Source of the DNA: Alcanivorax sp. REN37
GTDB taxonomy: Bacteria; Pseudomonadota; Gammaproteobacteria; Pseudomonadales; Alcanivoracaceae
Assembly: GCF_041102775.1 (NCBI RefSeq)
Contig: NZ_JBGCUO010000001.1
Location: forward strand, 2,294,001-2,358,000
Direction of reading: 5' to 3'
Length of the DNA stretch: 64,000 nt
The notes below the pieces were generated by a model. The model was not told the DNA's origin. It was given only the letters and a program-made list of their open reading frames with translations, and made no database searches. Below, piece after piece: positions 16,388 through 28,332 of this stretch. Each line of letters starts with the position of its first letter. Position 1 is the first letter of the stretch. A program made the translations under genes and the position numbers.

Positions 16388-18058
16388 CTACAGCAGTACG
16401 CGCCGCAAATCCGCCAGCAGCGCCGACAGATAGCTGGTGAAGCGCGCCGCGTCAGCACCGTCAATCACCCGGTGGTCGTAGGACAACGACAGCGGCAACA
16501 TGTCGCGCGGGACAAAGCCACTGCCATCCCACACCGCTGTGGTCTGAGTGCGGCTGACGCCAAGGATGGCCACTTCCGGCCAGTTCACGATCGGGGTAAA
16601 GGCAGTGCCGCCAATACCGCCCAGCGATGAGATGCTAAAACAGCCGCCCTGCATATCGCCCGGCGTCAGCTTGCGGTCACGGGCCTTGCCAGCCAACTCC
16701 GACACTTCGCGGGCAATCTCGACAATGCCTTTGCGGTCCGCATCGCGAATCACCGGCACCACCAACCCGTTAGGCGTGTCCACCGCCACACCGATGTGCA
16801 CGTACTGCTTCAGGATCAGCGTTTCACCGTCGTTGGACAGCGAACTGTTGAAACGTGGAAACGCACGCAACGCCTTAGCGCACGCCGCCACCAGAAATGC
16901 CAGCATCGTCAGCTTGTCGCCGCTGGCCTTGAGGCGCTGATTTTCGCTCTGGCGGAAGGCTTCCAAGTCGGTGATGTCGGCTTCGTCGAACTGGGTGACA
17001 TGGGGAATCGTCAGCCAAGCACGGTGCAGATTGCAGGCCGCCGCTTTGCGCAGTTTGCTGAGCGGCTCGGCCTCGACAGTGCCGAATTTGGCAAAGTCGA
17101 TCTCCGGCAGCGCCGGCAAACCGCTGCCGCCGGTGGCCGCCGGTGCGGTCAACGCTTGTTTGACGAAGGCGTGCAGATCCTCTTTGAGGATGCGCCCGCG
17201 CGGACCGGTGGCGGTGACCCCCACCAGGCTCACTCCCAGCTCACGCGCCAAACGCCGTACCGCTGGGCCAGCATGCACTGGCGCGTCGGTGTCGGTGTCC
17301 GCTGTCGGCTGGGCACTGGCCGCCGCCGGTGGCTTGGCTGTGGTTGGTTTGTGGTCCGCCACCGGCGCGTCGCGGGTGGCAACGGGCGCCGCGGGAGCCG
17401 CTGGCTCGCTTGCCGCGGCCGGTGCTGCGCCGCCAGTCACCTCCAGTTCGAAGAAGGCATCGCCAGAATTGACCTTGTCGCCGACTTTCACCGTCACCGC
17501 CACCACAGTGCCGGCTTCCGGCGCCGGCAGTTCCAGTGACGCCTTGTCGGACTCGATCACCGCCACAATTTGGTCGGCGGTGACACGGTCACCGGCGGCA
17601 ATCGACAGCTCGATGATTTCCGCATCGCTGATGTCGCCCAGGTCAGGCACCGGCACCGTGATCTTGCGACTGCCGCCAGCGCTTGAACCAGACGAGTCGT
17701 TGCCGTTTGCGTCTGCTCTCCGATCTGTTGGCGCCGGCTTGGCAGCAGCCGCGCTGTCGGCGGAGGCAGCCGTTTGCGGCGGCTCGGTGGCGGCTTGATC
17801 GTCGCTGCTGTCGGCGGCCTCGCCGTCAGCAAAAGCGACCATGGGATCGCCTTCTTTGATCCGGTCGCCGACCTTCACCAACACCTCAGCAACAGTGCCA
17901 GCGCGCGGCGCCGGCACTTCTACCGTAGCTTTGTCGGATTCCAATACGATCAGCGTGTCTTCGGCGGCGACCTGATCGCCCACTTTCACGCTGATTTCAA
18001 TAACGTCCACCGGATCGCTGCTGCCGATATCGGGGACCGTGATGATGTGCTTGCTCAC
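16388..18058 (-). CDS. aceF: Pyruvate dehydrogenase complex E2, dihydrolipoyllysine acetyltransferase
   Basis: This 556-residue E2 has two lipoyl domains, with modified Lys in VLESDKATVEVPAP (about residue 43) and VIESDKASLELPAP (about 164). Ala/Pro-rich linkers separate them from the peripheral-subunit-binding domain (AGPAVRRLARELGVSL, RGRILKEDLHAFV) and the catalytic domain, which ends with the SYDHRVIDGADAARF active-site motif. Two lipoyl domains match the Pseudomonas form; E. coli has three. It moves acetyl groups from E1 to CoA. It lies 23 bases behind aceE in one operon; lpd is not in this window. Confidence 0.97.
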   Translation of the reverse strand: MSKHIITVPDIGSSDPVDVIEISVKVGDQVAAEDTLIVLESDKATVEVPAPRAGTVAEVLVKVGDRIKEGDPMVAFADGEAADSSDDQAATEPPQTAASADSAAAAKPAPTDRRADANGNDSSGSSAGGSRKITVPVPDLGDISDAEIIELSIAAGDRVTADQIVAVIESDKASLELPAPEAGTVVAVTVKVGDKVNSGDAFFELEVTGGAAPAAASEPAAPAAPVATRDAPVADHKPTTAKPPAAASAQPTADTDTDAPVHAGPAVRRLARELGVSLVGVTATGPRGRILKEDLHAFVKQALTAPAATGGSGLPALPEIDFAKFGTVEAEPLSKLRKAAACNLHRAWLTIPHVTQFDEADITDLEAFRQSENQRLKASGDKLTMLAFLVAACAKALRAFPRFNSSLSNDGETLILKQYVHIGVAVDTPNGLVVPVIRDADRKGIVEIAREVSELAGKARDRKLTPGDMQGGCFSISSLGGIGGTAFTPIVNWPEVAILGVSRTQTTAVWDGSGFVPRDMLPLSLSYDHRVIDGADAARFTSYLSALLADLRRVLL

Positions 18059-18081
18059 GTGATTCTCCTCGTCGCAGCGGC

Positions 18082-20778
18082 TCAGGCGCGGGCCGGATTG
18101 GCTTTGTCCGTATCAATGCCCAGTTCAGTGATGGCCTTGGCCACCACCTCCGGCTTGATGCTGCCTTGGTCGGCCAGCGCTTTCAGTGCCGCCAGTGCCA
18201 CGAACGCCCGGTCCACCTCGAAGTGATGGCGCAGCTTGCGGCGCGAATCACTGCGGCCGAAGCCATCGGTGCCGAGTACAGTGAACGGCGCGGGCACGAA
18301 GGGACGGATCTGGTCAGCGAAAATCTTCATGTAATCGCTGGCCGCCACCACCGGCCCCTCTCGCCCGGCAAGGCACTGCTCCACCCAGCTTTGCTTCGGC
18401 GTTTCCAGCGGATGCAACAAATTCCAGCGGCTGACTTCAAGACCGTCACGACGCAATTCGTTGAAGCTGGTGGCGCTCCAGATGTCGGCCTCGACACCGT
18501 ACTGCTCGCGCAGAATAGTTGCCGCTGCTTCGACTTCGCGCAGGATAGTGCCACACCCCATCAGCTGGACCCGCGGCGCTTTTTTCTCGCCGCCCTTGGC
18601 GCCTTCGCGCAGCAGATACAAGCCTTTGCGAATGCCTTCCTCGGCACCGTCCGGCATCGCGCCGTGAGCGTAGTTTTCGTTCATCAGGGTGATGTAGTAG
18701 TAGACGCTTTCCTTATCGCCATACATGCGGCGCAGGCCGTCCTGCAGGATCACCGCCAACTCGTAAGCATAGGTGGGGTCGTAGGTAACGCAGTTGGGCA
18801 CGGTGGAGGCCAGCACATGGCTGTGGCCGTCCTGGTGCTGTAGGCCTTCGCCGTTCAGCGTGGTGCGGCCGGCGGTGCCACCGAGCAGGAAGCCCCGTGC
18901 ACGCAGGTCACCGGCGGCCCAAGCCAGGTCGCCAACGCGCTGGAAACCAAACATCGAGTAGAAGATGTAGAACGGAATCAGCGGGAAATCGTGGTTGCTG
19001 TAGCTGGTCGCAGCGGCCATCCAACCGGACATAGCACCGGCTTCGTTGATGCCTTCTTCGAGAATTCGGCCTTGGCGATCTTCTCGGTACCACATCATCT
19101 GGCCGGCATCCTCCGGCTGATATTGCTGACCCTTGGACGAGTAAATCGCCAATTGGCGGAACATGCCTTCCATGCCGAAGGTACGTGCTTCATCGGGCAC
19201 AATCGGTACCACGCGCTCGCCGATTTCCGGGTCCTTCACCAGCGCCGACAGCATGCGCACGAACGCCATGGTGGTGGAAATTTCGCGCTCACCGGTGCCT
19301 TCGAGGAAGCTCTTGAACGTCTCCAGCGGCGGGATGGTCAGCGTCTGCGCTTCGCTGCGGCGCGCCGGCAGACTGCCACCCAGCGCTTCGCGGCGTTCAC
19401 GCAGGTAACGCATTTCAGCGCTGTCAGCCGGCGGCCGATAATACGGCACCTGCTCCAGTTCGGCGTCGGTAAACGGCATATTGAAGCGATCGCGGAACGA
19501 CTTGAGGCTCTCCAGATCAAGCTTCTTCATCTGGTGCGCTTTGTTCACCGCTTCGCCGGCGCCAGTGGCATAGCCCTTAATGGTTTTGGCCAAAATCACA
19601 GTGGGTTGGCCGGTGTGGTTCACCGCCGCATGGTAAGCGGCGTACACCTTGAACGGGTCGTGGCCACCCCGGTTGAGCGCGTAGATTTCGTCGTCGCTCA
19701 GGTGCTCGACCATTTCTTTCAGTTCTGGATACTTGCCGAAGAAATGCTCGCGGGTGTAACCGCCGCCTTCTTTTTTGTAGTTCTGGTATTCGCCGTCGAC
19801 GCATTCTTCCATGCGCCGGCGCAGCGCACCGCTGTGATCGTTCTCCAGCAGCGGATCCCACAGCCGCCCCCATACCACTTTGATCACGTTCCAGCCGGCG
19901 CCACGGAACAAACCTTCCAGTTCTTGGATGATCTTGCCGTTGCCGCGCACCGGGCCGTCGAGCCGCTGCAAGTTGCAGTTGACCACGAAAATCAGGTTAT
20001 CGAGGTGTTCGCGGCCAGCTAACGACAGCGCACCGAGCGATTCCGGCTCATCCATCTCGCCGTCACCAAGGAACGCCCACACCTTGCGGTTCTGCGCTGG
20101 GATCAGCTCGCGGTTTTCCAGGTACTTCATGATGTGCGCTTGATAAATCGCCTGGATGCCGCCCAAGCCCATGGACACAGTGGGGAACTGCCAGAAGTCC
20201 GGCATCAGCCACGGGTGCGGGTAGGACGACAGGCCGTTGCCATCCACTTCACGGCGGAAGTTATCCAACTGCTCTTCGGTCAAGCGGCCTTCAAGGTAGG
20301 CGTGGGCATACACGCCCGGCGCCGAGTGGCCCTGGAAGTACACCAGATCGCCGCCGTGCTCAGCACTGGGAGCACGGAAGAAATGGTTGAAACCGACGTC
20401 ATAAAGCATCGCCGAGGACGCAAAACTGGCAATGTGACCGCCGAGATCATCGTCGTTCTGGTTAGCGCGCATCACCGTGGCCAGCGCGTTCCAGCGCACC
20501 AGCGAGCGAATGCGGCGCTCCATGAAAATGTCGCCGGGGAATTGCGGCTCGTCTTCCGGCGGGATGGTGTTCAGGTAGGGGGTGTTGAGGTGAGCGCGGT
20601 ATAAGCCCTGGTCTTGGGCAATGTCGGTCAGGCGGTTGATCAACCAGGAGGCGCGTTCTTCGCCCTCCTCGCGGACCACGGATTCGAGGGCATCGAGCCA
20701 CTCTTTGGTTTCCACCGGATCGGTATCGTCGAAATAAGCGTCGAGAATATTGTTCTTGAAGGCACCACGGTATTTCAT
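18082..20778 (-). CDS. aceE: Pyruvate dehydrogenase E1 component (homodimeric type)
   Basis: This 898-residue thiamine-diphosphate enzyme aligns along the whole length with E. coli AceE. Recognisable stretches are DPVETKEWLDALESVVREEG, ERRIRSLVRWNALATVMRAN, FLGDGEMDEPESLGALSLA (ThDP/Mg2+ motif), GTAGRTTLNGEGLQHQDGHS and LGTDGFGRSDSRRKLRHHFE near the end. It decarboxylates pyruvate and acetylates the lipoyl group of E2. The ATG at 20778 is chosen because homology starts right after it and an AAGGA precedes it; an upstream ATG at 20847 adds an unconserved Arg-rich stretch. Confidence 0.97.
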   Translation of the reverse strand: MKYRGAFKNNILDAYFDDTDPVETKEWLDALESVVREEGEERASWLINRLTDIAQDQGLYRAHLNTPYLNTIPPEDEPQFPGDIFMERRIRSLVRWNALATVMRANQNDDDLGGHIASFASSAMLYDVGFNHFFRAPSAEHGGDLVYFQGHSAPGVYAHAYLEGRLTEEQLDNFRREVDGNGLSSYPHPWLMPDFWQFPTVSMGLGGIQAIYQAHIMKYLENRELIPAQNRKVWAFLGDGEMDEPESLGALSLAGREHLDNLIFVVNCNLQRLDGPVRGNGKIIQELEGLFRGAGWNVIKVVWGRLWDPLLENDHSGALRRRMEECVDGEYQNYKKEGGGYTREHFFGKYPELKEMVEHLSDDEIYALNRGGHDPFKVYAAYHAAVNHTGQPTVILAKTIKGYATGAGEAVNKAHQMKKLDLESLKSFRDRFNMPFTDAELEQVPYYRPPADSAEMRYLRERREALGGSLPARRSEAQTLTIPPLETFKSFLEGTGEREISTTMAFVRMLSALVKDPEIGERVVPIVPDEARTFGMEGMFRQLAIYSSKGQQYQPEDAGQMMWYREDRQGRILEEGINEAGAMSGWMAAATSYSNHDFPLIPFYIFYSMFGFQRVGDLAWAAGDLRARGFLLGGTAGRTTLNGEGLQHQDGHSHVLASTVPNCVTYDPTYAYELAVILQDGLRRMYGDKESVYYYITLMNENYAHGAMPDGAEEGIRKGLYLLREGAKGGEKKAPRVQLMGCGTILREVEAAATILREQYGVEADIWSATSFNELRRDGLEVSRWNLLHPLETPKQSWVEQCLAGREGPVVAASDYMKIFADQIRPFVPAPFTVLGTDGFGRSDSRRKLRHHFEVDRAFVALAALKALADQGSIKPEVVAKAITELGIDTDKANPARA

Positions 20779-20894
20779 GGCTTCGAAGTCCTTGGATTCT
20801 GGCCGGGTTCGCCGGCTCTCGTACGCCGCCACGAGGGTGTCTCGCAAGGCGGGCCATCATGAAAACAGGCGCCGGTTACGCGCCTGCCCCATGC

Positions 20895-20923
20895 ATCCTG
20901 AGACAATGTGACCCGACGGTCAA
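20895..20923 (-). promoter_or_regulatory. Candidate promoter of aceEF
   Basis: On the minus strand TTGACC (20918-20923) and CAGGAT (20895-20900) are 17 bases apart, about 115 bases before the aceE ATG. The -35 is good and the -10 is weak. Two direct copies of CCGTCGGG flank the -35 box and could be a regulator site; this is speculation. Confidence 0.4.
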
Positions 20924-20938
20924 TTCCGCCCGACGGGT

Positions 20939-20969
20939 AAAATCACCGCTAATTGTGCGCGGTGATTTT
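20939..20969 (-). terminator. Terminator after ampE
   Basis: Arms AAAATCACCGC and GCGGTGATTTT enclose a nine-base loop 31 bases after the ampE stop. The T-run is short on the minus strand and longer on the plus strand. Confidence 0.65.
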
Positions 20970-20999
20970 TTCAAAACCTTGTTCCGATCACCGGCCAAA

Positions 21000-21842
21000 T
21001 CAGCCCGCCAACACCATCCACAAACCGCCGAGGATCAGCCAGATTGCCAAGGTGCGTTGCATCAACGCCTGCAAGCCGGCCAACTGATTTTCCAATCCCG
21101 CCGCCGGTCCCGTGGACGGCAGCGCCGCTTCGAACACGTCGCCGAGCAGGCGTTCGCTGTCATCCAGTTTCCACCAGCGACCGCGGGCCACATCCATCAC
21201 CCGGGCAAAGTCGCTGACCAGGGCGGCGGCCAACACCAGCAATCGCGACGGCAGCCAGCGCAGTGCAATGTCCAACGGCCCGGCGGCATTTTCTTGGTGC
21301 GCCGGCGACAGCCGCAGGTAACAGGCGTTAAGCACATAGAGCGCAGCGGCCCAGTACCCCAGCGTCACCAACCAGAACAACGTGGCCATGGTGGTCAGCG
21401 TGCCTTGCAACCAGATATCACGCACCAACCGGCGGCCATAGCTGCTTTCATCCTCTTGCTCCTGCGGCACCACCGCGAACACCGCTTCCGCCTGTTCGCG
21501 CAGCCGCTGCGGATCACTCATGCGCGCCCGCGCCAGCAGGTCTTCCACATGGCGGTGTTCGCTGTCGACACCGATCAGCCACAGCAGCAGCAACAGGCCG
21601 GCCAGCAGCGCCGGCAGCCCCCACAGAATGCTTTGCAGCAGGTGCATGACCAGCGCCACTGCCAGCACCGGCATCACCACCGCGCCGAGCCAACGCAGAG
21701 TGCCATGCTGGGTGATGCCACCGATGCGCTCGTTCCAGTTGCGCATCCAGCGTTGTTGCCGTTGCGGCTCACGCAGCAGCGGCGGCCAATCCAGATCAAG
21801 GCGGCGCAGCGCCAGCGCCACCAGCAGTACGATGAATCTCAC
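21000..21842 (-). CDS. ampE: AmpE-like inner-membrane regulatory protein
   Basis: This 280-residue protein starts with a hydrophobic helix (MRFIVLLVALALRR), has a second and third near residues 50-90, a cytosolic loop with EAVFAVVPQEQEDESSYGRRLVRDI, and further helices after residue 145, ending with LAIWLILGGLWMVLAG. These features and the four-base overlap with ampD identify it as AmpE, a membrane protein of unclear role in beta-lactamase regulation and cell-wall recycling. The ampD-ampE pair is conserved in pseudomonads. Confidence 0.88.
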   Translation of the reverse strand: MRFIVLLVALALRRLDLDWPPLLREPQRQQRWMRNWNERIGGITQHGTLRWLGAVVMPVLAVALVMHLLQSILWGLPALLAGLLLLLWLIGVDSEHRHVEDLLARARMSDPQRLREQAEAVFAVVPQEQEDESSYGRRLVRDIWLQGTLTTMATLFWLVTLGYWAAALYVLNACYLRLSPAHQENAAGPLDIALRWLPSRLLVLAAALVSDFARVMDVARGRWWKLDDSERLLGDVFEAALPSTGPAAGLENQLAGLQALMQRTLAIWLILGGLWMVLAG

Positions 21843-22405
21843 GGGTTTTCCTCCTTGGCAGCCAGCAGACCATGGAACCGGGGCCAGTCGAACGCCGCGC
21901 CAGGATCGGTCTTGCGTCCCGGTGCGATGTCACTGTGCCCGACAATGGCCTGCTCGCTCAACGTCGGGTATTGCAGCAGCAGGGCGCGCACCAGCGCGAC
22001 CACACTGCGGTACTGGGCATTGGTGTAGGGCGTGTGGTCAGTGCCTTCCAATTCAATGCCGATGGAAAAATCATTGCAGCCGCTGCGGCCCTGCCAGCTC
22101 GATTGCCCGGCATGCCAAGCACGGCGGTCACAGGCCACATATTGTCGGATGTCGCCGTGACGGCGTATGTAAAAGTGTGCCGACACTTCCAGCCCCCGCA
22201 GCCCAGCAAAATAGGGATCGGCACTGTGGTCGAGCTGGTTGAGAAACAGGCGTTCCACGTCCTCACCGCCGAATTGCCCCGGCGGCAGACTGATGTTGTG
22301 GATCACGATCAGGGACAGATCGGCCGGGTCCGGCCGTTCATTGGCGTTCGGCGACCGCCGTTGCAACGCTTGGTCAAGCCAGTGCGCAGTGAAAGTCAGG
22401 GTCAT
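21839..22405 (-). CDS. ampD: 1,6-anhydro-N-acetylmuramyl-L-alanine amidase AmpD
   Basis: This 188-residue zinc amidase has SLIVIHNISLPPGQFGG with the first Zn-ligand His, the substrate loop FYIRRHGDIRQYVACDRRAW, SSWQGRSGCNDFSIGIELEG and the C-terminal QAIVGHSDIAPGRKTDPGAA with the second His and Asp ligands. It cleaves the stem peptide from anhydromuropeptides in the cytosol, a step in peptidoglycan recycling that also controls AmpR-dependent beta-lactamase. It is coupled to ampE by an ATGA overlap. Confidence 0.96.
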   Translation of the reverse strand: MTLTFTAHWLDQALQRRSPNANERPDPADLSLIVIHNISLPPGQFGGEDVERLFLNQLDHSADPYFAGLRGLEVSAHFYIRRHGDIRQYVACDRRAWHAGQSSWQGRSGCNDFSIGIELEGTDHTPYTNAQYRSVVALVRALLLQYPTLSEQAIVGHSDIAPGRKTDPGAAFDWPRFHGLLAAKEENP

Positions 22406-22438
22406 GCGGGTGCTGTGGTGGACGGCGGACCTTGGTGC

Positions 22439-24631
22439 TCAGCGTTGCGGGCGCTGTTTGCGCCGCAGATCTCCGATCACCGCCTCCAGGGCGCGATCAA
22501 ACAGACCCTGGTCGTCGACGAGTGTAACGGTCCCGTTGGCCAGCGCAACGGCTAGGCTGGCGGCGCTTTCTTCCCGCACTTTGATGCCGCGACCGTTGAC
22601 CAGCACGATCTTGTCACCGCCACGCAGGTTAGCCACCACCTTGCAGCGCTGCGGTTCGCCGCCGGCTTCGGCGGCAAAGTGCAGCCAGCGGCCGGGTTTG
22701 AGTTGGCGTGCTTGGCGCAGTTCGGCATCCGGCAGTGACGCCGGTTCCGGTAGCGGGGCCGGCGGCACCGCCGCCGCAGGGGCAGCCGGCAGCGCCTCGG
22801 TCAGCAGTGGCGGCTGCGGGCGCACCCATTCGCTGTCAGCCAAAGCTTCTGGCACCCGGCCGGCGCGCAACTCACCGCGCAATTGAGCGCCATGCAAGGC
22901 CTGCAAGCGGGTCAGATGCGCACGCGCCGCCACCGGGTCGTGGCCCTGTTCGGCCAGCCCATCCGCCATGCCACGCAAGATCGCCGGGCTCAGTCCTTGC
23001 AGGCGGGTGCGGGCGGTGGGATCGGTCATCGGTGTGAGGCTCCACACCAGCGCATCGAGCAGTTTCAGTTGTTGGCGCCAGCGCGGGCTGTCCTCCCCCT
23101 CACGCAGCCACGTCCATGGCAACATCGCGCTGGCCAATGAGCTGATCCAAGCCGCGACCCCCTCCGGCAACGGTCGCCCAGACAACCGCGCCGCCAGCGC
23201 GGCTTCAGCAGCCTGCTGCGCCGCTTCGGCACGGGCGCGGCCTTCTTCCAGTTCGCGCAGCCGCGCTTCCAGCCGCGCGTTGCGCGCCAGCAGCGTCTCC
23301 AGTGTGGCCGCCACCTGCGCACGCAACTGCGCCAACAGAGGCCGATCGATCACCGGCGCGTCCAGCAACTGCTGCACCGTGCTTTCCACTAGCTGGAAAA
23401 ATGGGTCTTGCTGGCCCTGCCCCGGCGTCCATTCACCGCCGGCCCGGGCTAACAGATTGAGCAGTTGGCGAGCGTCGTGGTCGTCATCGCTGAGCAACTC
23501 GGCATCTGCCAGCGCCACTTTCAACAGCGGGATTTGCAAGCGCCCTAGCAACGCCTTGATGTCTGCTGCCAGCGCTACGTCTTCGAGGATGAAGTCGAAC
23601 AGCATCGCCACCAGGTTGAGCACCGCTTCGTCCGCCTGCTGTAAGGCGGGCTGCTCGGCGGCGCCCGGCTCTGTCATCAGCTGCGACAGCTGGCCGCGCA
23701 GGTCCACCCGCTCACCGGGCGCAACGGCCGGCAACCGATCGAGCCAGTCCATCAGTTCGCCGGAGCTGACCTCCCGCTGCGGCAGCGCCGCCGCGTCAGC
23801 ACTGCCATGCAGTGGGCGTTCACGCAGGCTCGACACCAGCTCCTGCAGCAACTCATGCAGGCTTTCGGAGCCAGCCGGCTCAGCCCCACCCGCGGCGTGG
23901 CGGGGCGGAACGTCGGCGTGGCGGGATGGCGCTTCAGCACGCCCGGCAGCAGGGACGGGCGTCAGCCCTGGCATAACGCCAGCGTCAGCCAACGCCTTGT
24001 TAGCCGCCGCCAGCAGCTCCGGCAGCCGTGCCAAGACTTGCAGTTCAAACAGTTTCAACAGCCGCAGCGCGCTGGGCAGATCCAGCGCCAGCTCAGTCAA
24101 GGCGGCGGCGAATGCGGCCACCACCTGCCGCGGGTCCAACGGCAGCCTTTGCAGCGGCACTGCAGTCTTGGCCGGCAGCAAGCTGCCGATACGCTGGGAC
24201 AGTGCCGCTAAATCCGCCTCCGCCTGCCCGCGTAGGCGCCGAGCCATGGTGTCCATGGCCACGTTGCGTTCCAGCTCGTCGTCTTCCACCAGACTGAGGG
24301 TGTCGAGATCCAGCGGCGCTGGAGCGCTGGCAATTGGGGTGCCCAGTTGGGCGAAGGCATGCTCGAGTTCTTGACGGAAGCGGCGTTCAACACCGGCGCG
24401 GGCCAGCCGCAGCGCACGCATGTTGTCGAAAAAACCACGTCGCTCGCTGTCAGGACCGGATTCGCTGAGTTCAAATAGACGGTCATCGGCATGGTCGAGC
24501 ATTGCCACCAAACGATGGCCCAGTACCTCGCTGGCCTGTACGCGCAGCGCCTCCAATACCGGCGGCAATGGCTGGGGCGGCGCGTTCTCTGCGCGCTCGG
24601 TCACCAGCTTGACCACTTTGTTGGCTGCCAT
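22439..24631 (-). CDS. DUF1631 family protein
   Basis: This 730-residue, Leu/Ala-rich, mostly helical soluble protein belongs to the DUF1631 family, a conserved hypothetical encoded next to ampD and nadC in Pseudomonas. The N-terminus (VLGHRLVAMLDHADDRLFEL, ESERRGFFDNMRALRLAR) and the KVALADAELLSDDDHDARQLLNLL segment are the clearest family features. A coiled-coil-like Arg/Glu/Ala stretch is seen near 490-540. The C-terminal 100 residues (GRWLHFAAEAG, CKVVANLRGGDKIVLVNGRG) look like a small beta-barrel of PilZ type. The ATG at 24631 is chosen over 24670 because a GGGGGAG ribosome site lies just upstream. The function is unknown. Confidence 0.8.
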   Translation of the reverse strand: MAANKVVKLVTERAENAPPQPLPPVLEALRVQASEVLGHRLVAMLDHADDRLFELSESGPDSERRGFFDNMRALRLARAGVERRFRQELEHAFAQLGTPIASAPAPLDLDTLSLVEDDELERNVAMDTMARRLRGQAEADLAALSQRIGSLLPAKTAVPLQRLPLDPRQVVAAFAAALTELALDLPSALRLLKLFELQVLARLPELLAAANKALADAGVMPGLTPVPAAGRAEAPSRHADVPPRHAAGGAEPAGSESLHELLQELVSSLRERPLHGSADAAALPQREVSSGELMDWLDRLPAVAPGERVDLRGQLSQLMTEPGAAEQPALQQADEAVLNLVAMLFDFILEDVALAADIKALLGRLQIPLLKVALADAELLSDDDHDARQLLNLLARAGGEWTPGQGQQDPFFQLVESTVQQLLDAPVIDRPLLAQLRAQVAATLETLLARNARLEARLRELEEGRARAEAAQQAAEAALAARLSGRPLPEGVAAWISSLASAMLPWTWLREGEDSPRWRQQLKLLDALVWSLTPMTDPTARTRLQGLSPAILRGMADGLAEQGHDPVAARAHLTRLQALHGAQLRGELRAGRVPEALADSEWVRPQPPLLTEALPAAPAAAVPPAPLPEPASLPDAELRQARQLKPGRWLHFAAEAGGEPQRCKVVANLRGGDKIVLVNGRGIKVREESAASLAVALANGTVTLVDDQGLFDRALEAVIGDLRRKQRPQR

Positions 24632-24849
24632 GACTCCCCCTGCTGCCCCCGCAGCACCGATCAATTTCACTCAACGCAACGACCCTACCATGGGCCGGCC
24701 TCTGGTTTTTTTGACCCAGTTGGCAACTCAGACTTTTGTATCAGACTGTAAAATGCATGCAAGCATCCGGGGCTGAATCCTGCCGCTGGTCGTGCCATGC
24801 TCATCCGCTTTTGGCGCCCTGAGGCGCTGCCGCAGCCAAGGACCCGCGG

Positions 24850-27032
<2,183 letters not shown>

Positions 27033-27074
27033 CCGCACGGGGGCCGGCGCCCTGCCCGCCCCCGTACTTGCATC

Positions 27075-28268
27075 TCAACGGCGTGCCGCACGCCCATGCA
27101 GCACGGCATGGGCCAGCAGCCCCAGCACCAAGCCCCAGAACGCCCCGCCAATGCCGAACAAGGTGATGTTCGCGGCCGCCGCCAGGAAGGTGATCAGCGA
27201 CGCCTCACGGGTGCCTGCATCCGCCATGGCCGCCGCCAAACTGCTGCCCAGCGTACCGAGCAGTGCCAGCCCCGCGAGCGTAGCAATGAAGGTCGGCGGT
27301 AATGCCATGAACAACGCCGCCAGCGTGACCCCAAAAATACCCACCACGATGTAGAACACCCCGGCCGCCACGCCGGCGATCCAGCGCCGCGACGGATCTT
27401 GGTGCGCGTCCGGCCCGGTGCACAGCGCTGCGGTAATCGCCGCTAGGTTGAAGCCGTGGGCACCGAACGGCGCCATCAGCAATGAGCCCAAGCCGGTGAC
27501 CGACACAATCGGATCAGCACGGGTGGGGTAGCCGTCATTACGCAGCACCAGCATGCCGGGCATGTATTGCCCGGTCAGCGTCAGCACGAACAGCGGCACG
27601 GCCAGCCCCAGTAATGCCTCAGCGGACCACGCCGGCATCGTCAACATCGGCTGGGCAAACGCCAGTGACAGCCCACTTACATCCACCCGCGCCTGCATCA
27701 CCAACACGGCGGTGCCGAGCACCAGCAGCCCCACCACCGCGTAACGGGCGCTGAACCGCTTCAGCACCAAATAGGCCAAGAACAGACCGCCAGCCAGCAG
27801 CGGGTCCAGCGTGATGCTGGCAAAGGCACCCAGCCCGAACTGCAGCAGAATACCGGCCAACAGCCCGGCCGCCACGCCCGGCGGAATCATACGGATCAAC
27901 TGCTCAAACCGGCCCGACAGCCCCAATAGCAGGAACGCGGCGGCGACCACCACATAGGCACCGATTGCTTCGGCATAGGGAAATGCCGCCATCGCCGTCA
28001 CTAGGAACGCTGCCGCCGGTGTCGACCAAGCGGTAATCACCGGCGCGCGGGTGAACCAGCTCAGCAGCAAGCCGGTCACGCCGACCCCGATCGACACCGA
28101 CCACACCCAAGACGCGGTTTGTTCGGCGCTCAGACCGGCGGCGGCAGCCGCCTGGAACACCAGAATGAAGGTGCCGCCGTAATTGACGATCACTGACAGC
28201 AGTCCGGCGGTGATCGGCGGAACCAGATCGCGCCCCAAGGCGGGACGCCGTACGGCAGAGTGCGACAT
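27075..28268 (-). CDS. BenE family benzoate/H+ symporter-like transporter
   Basis: This 397-residue membrane protein has about 12 helices and BenE-family stretches such as LSAEQTASWVWSVSIGVGVT, WSTPAAAFLVTAMAAFPYAEA, FGAHGFNLAAITAALCTGPD and FYIVVGIFGVTLAALFMALP. BenE proteins are proposed aromatic-acid transporters. No benzoate-degradation genes are nearby, so benzoate is only the family label. The ATG at 28268 (MSHSAVRRPALGRD) is preferred over the upstream one because a GAGA ribosome site precedes it and the divergent gene begins just beyond. Confidence 0.88.
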   Translation of the reverse strand: MSHSAVRRPALGRDLVPPITAGLLSVIVNYGGTFILVFQAAAAAGLSAEQTASWVWSVSIGVGVTGLLLSWFTRAPVITAWSTPAAAFLVTAMAAFPYAEAIGAYVVVAAAFLLLGLSGRFEQLIRMIPPGVAAGLLAGILLQFGLGAFASITLDPLLAGGLFLAYLVLKRFSARYAVVGLLVLGTAVLVMQARVDVSGLSLAFAQPMLTMPAWSAEALLGLAVPLFVLTLTGQYMPGMLVLRNDGYPTRADPIVSVTGLGSLLMAPFGAHGFNLAAITAALCTGPDAHQDPSRRWIAGVAAGVFYIVVGIFGVTLAALFMALPPTFIATLAGLALLGTLGSSLAAAMADAGTREASLITFLAAAANITLFGIGGAFWGLVLGLLAHAVLHGRAARR

Positions 28269-28332
28269 GACATTCTCACTGCAAAGCAAAGGGCCGAATT
28301 GGCCGTGGGAAAGTCGCTGTTATACCGCTAAA